DNA from: Petrocella sp. FN5
Lineage (GTDB): Bacteria; Bacillota; Clostridia; Lachnospirales; Vallitaleaceae
DNA: 48,885 nucleotides
Assembly: GCF_029210395.1 (NCBI RefSeq)
Contig: NZ_JARGDP010000018.1
Location: 1-48,885 of the forward strand
Reading direction: 5' to 3'
The translations under genes were made by a program, and so were the position numbers. Below the pieces are notes generated by a model. The model saw only the letters and a program-made list of their open reading frames with translations. It searched no databases and was not told the DNA's origin. Shown piece by piece: positions 45,506-48,885 of this stretch (position 1 is the stretch's first letter; every line of letters begins with the position of its first letter).

Positions 45506-46525
45506 TTAAAACTGCTTTAAAAATCGAATATCATTTTCATAAAAAAGTCTCAGATCCTCAATACCGTACCTTAACATGGTTATACGCTCAAGTCCCATAC
45601 CAAAAGCAAACCCACTATATTTAGTTGAATCAATGCCGGACATCTCAAGGACTTTAGGATGTACCATACCACAACCCAGGATTTCTATCCATCCCGATCC
45701 TTTACATATGTTACAGCCTGTACCGCCACATTTGAAACAGGATACATCCACCTCAGCACTGGGTTCAGTAAAAGGAAAATAATGAGGTCTAAACCGTACT
45801 TTTGCATCTTCTCCATATAATTCTTTGACGAATTCCGCTAAGGCGCCCTTAAGATCTGCCATGGTAATGTGCTCGTCAATAACCAAACCTTCTACCTGAT
45901 GAAACATAGGGGAATGAGTTGCATCTACCTCATCTGAACGGTATACTCTACCCGGAGCAATGACACGAATAGGTGGTTTTTCATGTTCCATAACATGCAC
46001 CTGTGTCGGTGATGTTGATGTTCTAAGTACAAAATTTTTATCTATATAGAAGGTATCTTGTTCATCTCTAGCAGGATGATCTTCTGGTATATTTAAAGCT
46101 TTAAAATTATAATAGTCTTCTTCAACTTCCGGACCCTTTGCTATCTGATAGCCCATACCTATAAAGATGTTTTTCAAATCTTCAAGGACAATATGCATAG
46201 GGTGACGATGGCCTAGGACCTTTTTGTTTGAAGGCATGGTAACGTCAATAACTTCCTCCTTAAGTTGTTGCTCTCTAGCTTTTGACACTAGACTGTTTTT
46301 AGCGGTTTCAATGGCCGCCTCAATATCCGCTCTCACTTCATTCACCAAGGCTCCAATCATAGGACGATCTTTGGGTTCAACATCTTTCATTCCTTTAAGT
46401 ATAGATGTCAATTCTCCTTTTTTCCCTAGAATGTTAATGCGAACCTCTTCAAGTGCCTTTAAGTCAGCTACGTTACTTAGACTTTTTACAACTTTGATTT
46501 TAATTGCTTCCAGCTGTTCTTTCAT
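45506..46525 (-). CDS. pheS: Phenylalanyl-tRNA synthetase alpha subunit
   Basis: 339 residues. An N-terminal coiled coil (1-85) leads to the class II catalytic core: motif 2 FRPHYFPFTEPSAEVDV, motif 3 GFAFGMGLERITMLRYGI, and a Cys group CFKCGGTGCNICKGSGW that is common in clostridial PheS. AAAGGAG precedes the ATG. First gene of the T-box-controlled pheST operon. Confidence 0.97.
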   Translation of the reverse strand: MKEQLEAIKIKVVKSLSNVADLKALEEVRINILGKKGELTSILKGMKDVEPKDRPMIGALVNEVRADIEAAIETAKNSLVSKAREQQLKEEVIDVTMPSNKKVLGHRHPMHIVLEDLKNIFIGMGYQIAKGPEVEEDYYNFKALNIPEDHPARDEQDTFYIDKNFVLRTSTSPTQVHVMEHEKPPIRVIAPGRVYRSDEVDATHSPMFHQVEGLVIDEHITMADLKGALAEFVKELYGEDAKVRFRPHYFPFTEPSAEVDVSCFKCGGTGCNICKGSGWIEILGCGMVHPKVLEMSGIDSTKYSGFAFGMGLERITMLRYGIEDLRLFYENDIRFLKQF

Positions 46526-46565
46526 TAGGACTCCTTTCGTTTTTCCGTATATGATTTTTCACAAT

Positions 46566-46824
46566 AAAAAAAATCCATCCCTAACAAGGGACCGATTCTA
46601 TCGGCGGTACCACCCTAATTCCTGCAATAGCAGGCACTTTGGACGCTTAACGTGCGTTACCGGCATGGCTTACTTGCTTCAGTCATGCAGCTCAAGTGGG
46701 AAATTCAATCATCGGCCGAACCTATAGGTGCTCACAGCCTAAGACACCTACTCTCTAAAGGAAACCGATCATCTACTAAGAACCAAAAGTAAAGGTTCCA
46801 AACACCGTCATCGCTTTTACAATT
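46566..46824 (-). promoter_or_regulatory. T-box leader (tRNA-Phe sensing) of pheST
   Basis: On the - strand the T-box sequence AGGGTGGTACCGC lies at 46604-46616. It is followed by a terminator stem (46572-46582 with 46587-46597) and a run of T. Upstream, stem-I features fold, and GAATTTCCC holds a candidate UUC (Phe) specifier at 46700-46702. Uncharged tRNA-Phe should favour the antiterminator and expression. Confidence 0.93.
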
Positions 46825-46830
46825 GACTAT

Positions 46831-46858
46831 ATTGTAACATATTTGACCTAGCTGTCAA
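46831..46858 (-). promoter_or_regulatory. Promoter of the T-box-pheST transcript
   Basis: On the - strand perfect TTGACA (46853-46858), 16-base spacer, TACAAT (46831-46836), directly before the leader. Confidence 0.8.
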
Positions 46859-46863
46859 GAATT

Positions 46864-46915
46864 AAGTGACCAAACTGTCAAGAAGTTTCCCTTAGAAATG
46901 ACAGTTTGGTTACTT
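46864..46915 (-). terminator. Terminator hairpin of fbp
   Basis: 17-bp stem with one G-T pair (46864-46880 with 46899-46915), 8 bases after the fbp stop. The - strand tail TTAATTC is only moderately T-rich and runs into the pheST -35 box. Confidence 0.7.
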
Positions 46916-46922
46916 GTTGTTT

Positions 46923-48878
46923 TTATAGTATGCCCTTTTGATACATTCTGAGTAATATCTTAAGGTTGTTGATGTCCTCTTTTAGTTTTTTTCCTATATC
47001 TGTTTCGCCAACCAATACCCTATGGTCAGCTTTATGTATAATGCTAATCTCAGATATTAGGTCAACATTATGGTCAATAGCTTCTTTTGCGGAATCAAAG
47101 GGCTCATGGGTTGCTAATAAAAGACCGTGAGAATTATAGATTAAGGTATAACCGGCTATATTAGTAACAGGTTGATAGGCTTTTGATAACCCACCGTCTA
47201 TGACAATAAGTTTACCATCTGCTTTAACCGGCGACTCGCCTTTTCCAACTTGAACCGGAACATGGCCATTCACAATTCTTGATACTTTTTTATTCATCCT
47301 AAATTCATCAAAAACTCTATCACAATACACCGGACTGAAATAATGTTTATAATAGGGATTTTTATACTCTTTATGCGTTATGCTGTCTTTAATAAAATAT
47401 CTCTCAAAAGTTTTCATCACACTTTTACCAAATAGAGATGAGTACTGCCCCATCCACAAGTAGTAAAAAATGTCGATATCATAATCGTCCACCGCTTCAA
47501 ACCTTCTTGCATAACTACTTCTTAACATTTTTTCATAATGATCCAACAGGGCTTTTCCTGAGTAGGTACCACCATCTAAAGTTACTCTTGAAAATTTACC
47601 ATCTTCATCCGTTGGAATACAACCATGAAAAAGCAAATTATTATTATAATTCAAGTAGATACTGCCTTTTAACATCATAAAATCAATATGTGATTTTAGT
47701 TTTTCATTTGTCATAAAGGATGTTTTTAACTTAAGTACAATTTCCATTTCTTCATTCGACAACTCATAAGGATGCTTAGGGTCTATGGTTGAAGAACCAA
47801 ACCAGTCAAGTTTATAAGTTTCTCCATCTAGATTGATGGTGTCATTATCATAATCAATGAAGTTAAGTAGCAATCGATTCTGAATATTATACTCTGGATG
47901 TCGCATTATAAAATGACCTTCTAATTTGAACATGATGATGGATATTGCTTTATGCATCTGTCCAATTAACAGAGCGTCTTTTTGATTTAACTCACTAATT
48001 ACCTTAGGCATAAACGACGGTTCAACATATTTATAGGTTTGCATGGCAAACTTGGCCAAAGGCAACAAGTTGATACCATAATTCTCTTCTAGTAATTCAT
48101 GATTGCCATAACGCATACTTACCCTTATAACATTGGCGATACAGGGTAAGGATCCTGCATAGGCACCCATCCACACAATGTCGTGGTTTCCCCACTGCAT
48201 ATCGATTGAATGGTACTTCATCAATGTATCTAGAATAATGTGAGCACCAGGGCCCCTGTCATAAATATCTCCTATTATATGAAGATGGTCAATGGCAAAT
48301 CTTTGAATCAATTCACTAATAGCAATAATAAATGGCTCTACTTGGCCGACTTCTATTATGGTGCTTAAAATACTGTCATAATAAGCTTGTTTGTTTTCCA
48401 CATTCTCCTGTTCATGCAAAAGTTCTTCAAGTATATATTCAAAGCCTTTGGGAAGGGCTTTTCTGACTTTTGATCTTGTGTATTTAGAAGATGCCTCTCT
48501 GCACACACTAACCAACTGTTTCAATGTTTGATGGTACCAAACGTCGTCCACTTTGTTCTTACTTTGCTTCATATGAAATAAAGTTTCTTTAGGATAATAA
48601 ATCAGACTGGCAAATTTCTTTTTCTCTTCTTCAGTTAATGCATCACCAAAGATTTCTTCAACTTTACGTCGTACCACGCCTGAACCATTCTTTAGGATAT
48701 GAACAAAAGCCTCATGTTCACCATGAACATCTGACAAAAAATGTTCGGTACCTTTTGGCAAATTTGTAATGGCCTCAAGATTAATAATCTCACGGCTAAC
48801 ATCCTGTATGGTTGGAAATTGACGACTCAATAACTCATAATATTTCTTTTTCTCTTTTGATAAAAATATATCTTGCAT
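46923..48878 (-). CDS. fbp: Fructose-1,6-bisphosphatase, class III
   Basis: 651 residues, close to the class III (FBPase_2) norm. The start of the fold LPKGTEHFLSDVHGEHEAF, the metallophosphatase motifs GDIYDRGPGAH and WGNHDIVWMGA, and VNGHVPVQVGKGESPVKADG are diagnostic. It removes the 1-phosphate from fructose-1,6-bisphosphate in gluconeogenesis. The ATG at 48878 is 7 bases from the window edge, so its ribosome site is not visible, and the frame is still open to the edge. The start is judged by family length only. Confidence 0.95.
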   Translation of the reverse strand: MQDIFLSKEKKKYYELLSRQFPTIQDVSREIINLEAITNLPKGTEHFLSDVHGEHEAFVHILKNGSGVVRRKVEEIFGDALTEEEKKKFASLIYYPKETLFHMKQSKNKVDDVWYHQTLKQLVSVCREASSKYTRSKVRKALPKGFEYILEELLHEQENVENKQAYYDSILSTIIEVGQVEPFIIAISELIQRFAIDHLHIIGDIYDRGPGAHIILDTLMKYHSIDMQWGNHDIVWMGAYAGSLPCIANVIRVSMRYGNHELLEENYGINLLPLAKFAMQTYKYVEPSFMPKVISELNQKDALLIGQMHKAISIIMFKLEGHFIMRHPEYNIQNRLLLNFIDYDNDTINLDGETYKLDWFGSSTIDPKHPYELSNEEMEIVLKLKTSFMTNEKLKSHIDFMMLKGSIYLNYNNNLLFHGCIPTDEDGKFSRVTLDGGTYSGKALLDHYEKMLRSSYARRFEAVDDYDIDIFYYLWMGQYSSLFGKSVMKTFERYFIKDSITHKEYKNPYYKHYFSPVYCDRVFDEFRMNKKVSRIVNGHVPVQVGKGESPVKADGKLIVIDGGLSKAYQPVTNIAGYTLIYNSHGLLLATHEPFDSAKEAIDHNVDLISEISIIHKADHRVLVGETDIGKKLKEDINNLKILLRMYQKGIL

Positions 48879-48885
48879 AAAAACC

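Larger units (their letters stand above)
46526..46922. other. 397-base regulatory stretch upstream of pheS
   Basis: Fully explained: T-box leader (46566-46824), its promoter (46831-46858) and the fbp end hairpin (46864-46915). No ORF is credible here. Confidence 0.8.

Noticed and set aside
46224-46727. 167-codon + strand reading frame at the pheS start.
   Set aside because: It runs through the T-box leader and antisense to pheS; no independent support.

Overview
The window is a low-GC, Gram-positive type chromosome segment. The evidence is AGGAGG-type ribosome binding sites, sigma-A promoters, a CIRCE element, a T-box leader, class III fructose-bisphosphatase, an OpuA-type transporter and a SpoIID-like protein. 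The gene set fits an anaerobic, motile, spore-lineage Clostridia, perhaps a marine or sediment Lachnospirales/Vallitaleaceae relative. That placement is inference only. I saw no tRNA, rRNA, CRISPR array, phage or transposase gene.

Layout. 1-1557: 3' part of a YesN-type response regulator. 1625-7157: Dps-like miniferritin, HxlR regulator, GH13 trehalose-synthase-like enzyme, GAF-GGDEF cyclase and a soluble chemoreceptor. 7186-11778: clpB under a sigma-A promoter with a perfect CIRCE, an OFA-type MFS transporter and a short aromatic-acid-exporter-like protein. 11848-15241: glycine betaine ABC transporter (opuAC, then a 388-base gap, then opuAB-opuAA). 15650-18543: two paralogous membrane proteins and a PAS-GGDEF cyclase. 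18561-23692: an ABC transporter (ATPase plus two permeases) divergent from a DesK/NarL-type two-component system, matching the Bacillus LnrJKLMN linearmycin-resistance system in composition. 23808-25120: Fur-family regulator and aldo/keto reductase. 25212-34690: three large c-di-GMP proteins around a BusR-like GntR-RCK_C regulator and beta-lysine acetyltransferase AblB. 34829-36585: moeA and moaB. 36884-41203: two AraC regulators, a small membrane protein, lepB and queA. 41380-43011: SpoIID-like protein. 43087-46525: pheS-pheT behind a T-box. 46923-48878: fbp.

Three themes stand out. (1) Cyclic-di-GMP: five GGDEF/EAL proteins in 49 kb. Three keep GGDEF and an RxxD inhibitory site; two have broken GGDEF motifs but EAL domains that look active. 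(2) Osmoprotection: an OpuA importer, AblB (N-acetyl-beta-lysine synthesis) without its partner ablA nearby, and a BusR-like regulator whose known relatives respond to c-di-AMP and repress betaine uptake. (3) Antibiotic or envelope sensing: the Lnr-like ABC plus two-component unit.

The most interesting unexplained signal is a dispersed, structured intergenic element in three copies (13972-14083, 30663-30782, 36609-36694). Two conserved sequence blocks flank a variable hairpin, and the outer stem shows compensatory base changes. It could be a structured RNA family or a palindromic mobile repeat. Other unexplained items are a folded region between the BusR-like gene and ablB, a 20-bp hairpin over the SpoIID-like gene's ribosome binding site, and a chemoreceptor zinc-binding domain that has lost most of its zinc ligands.
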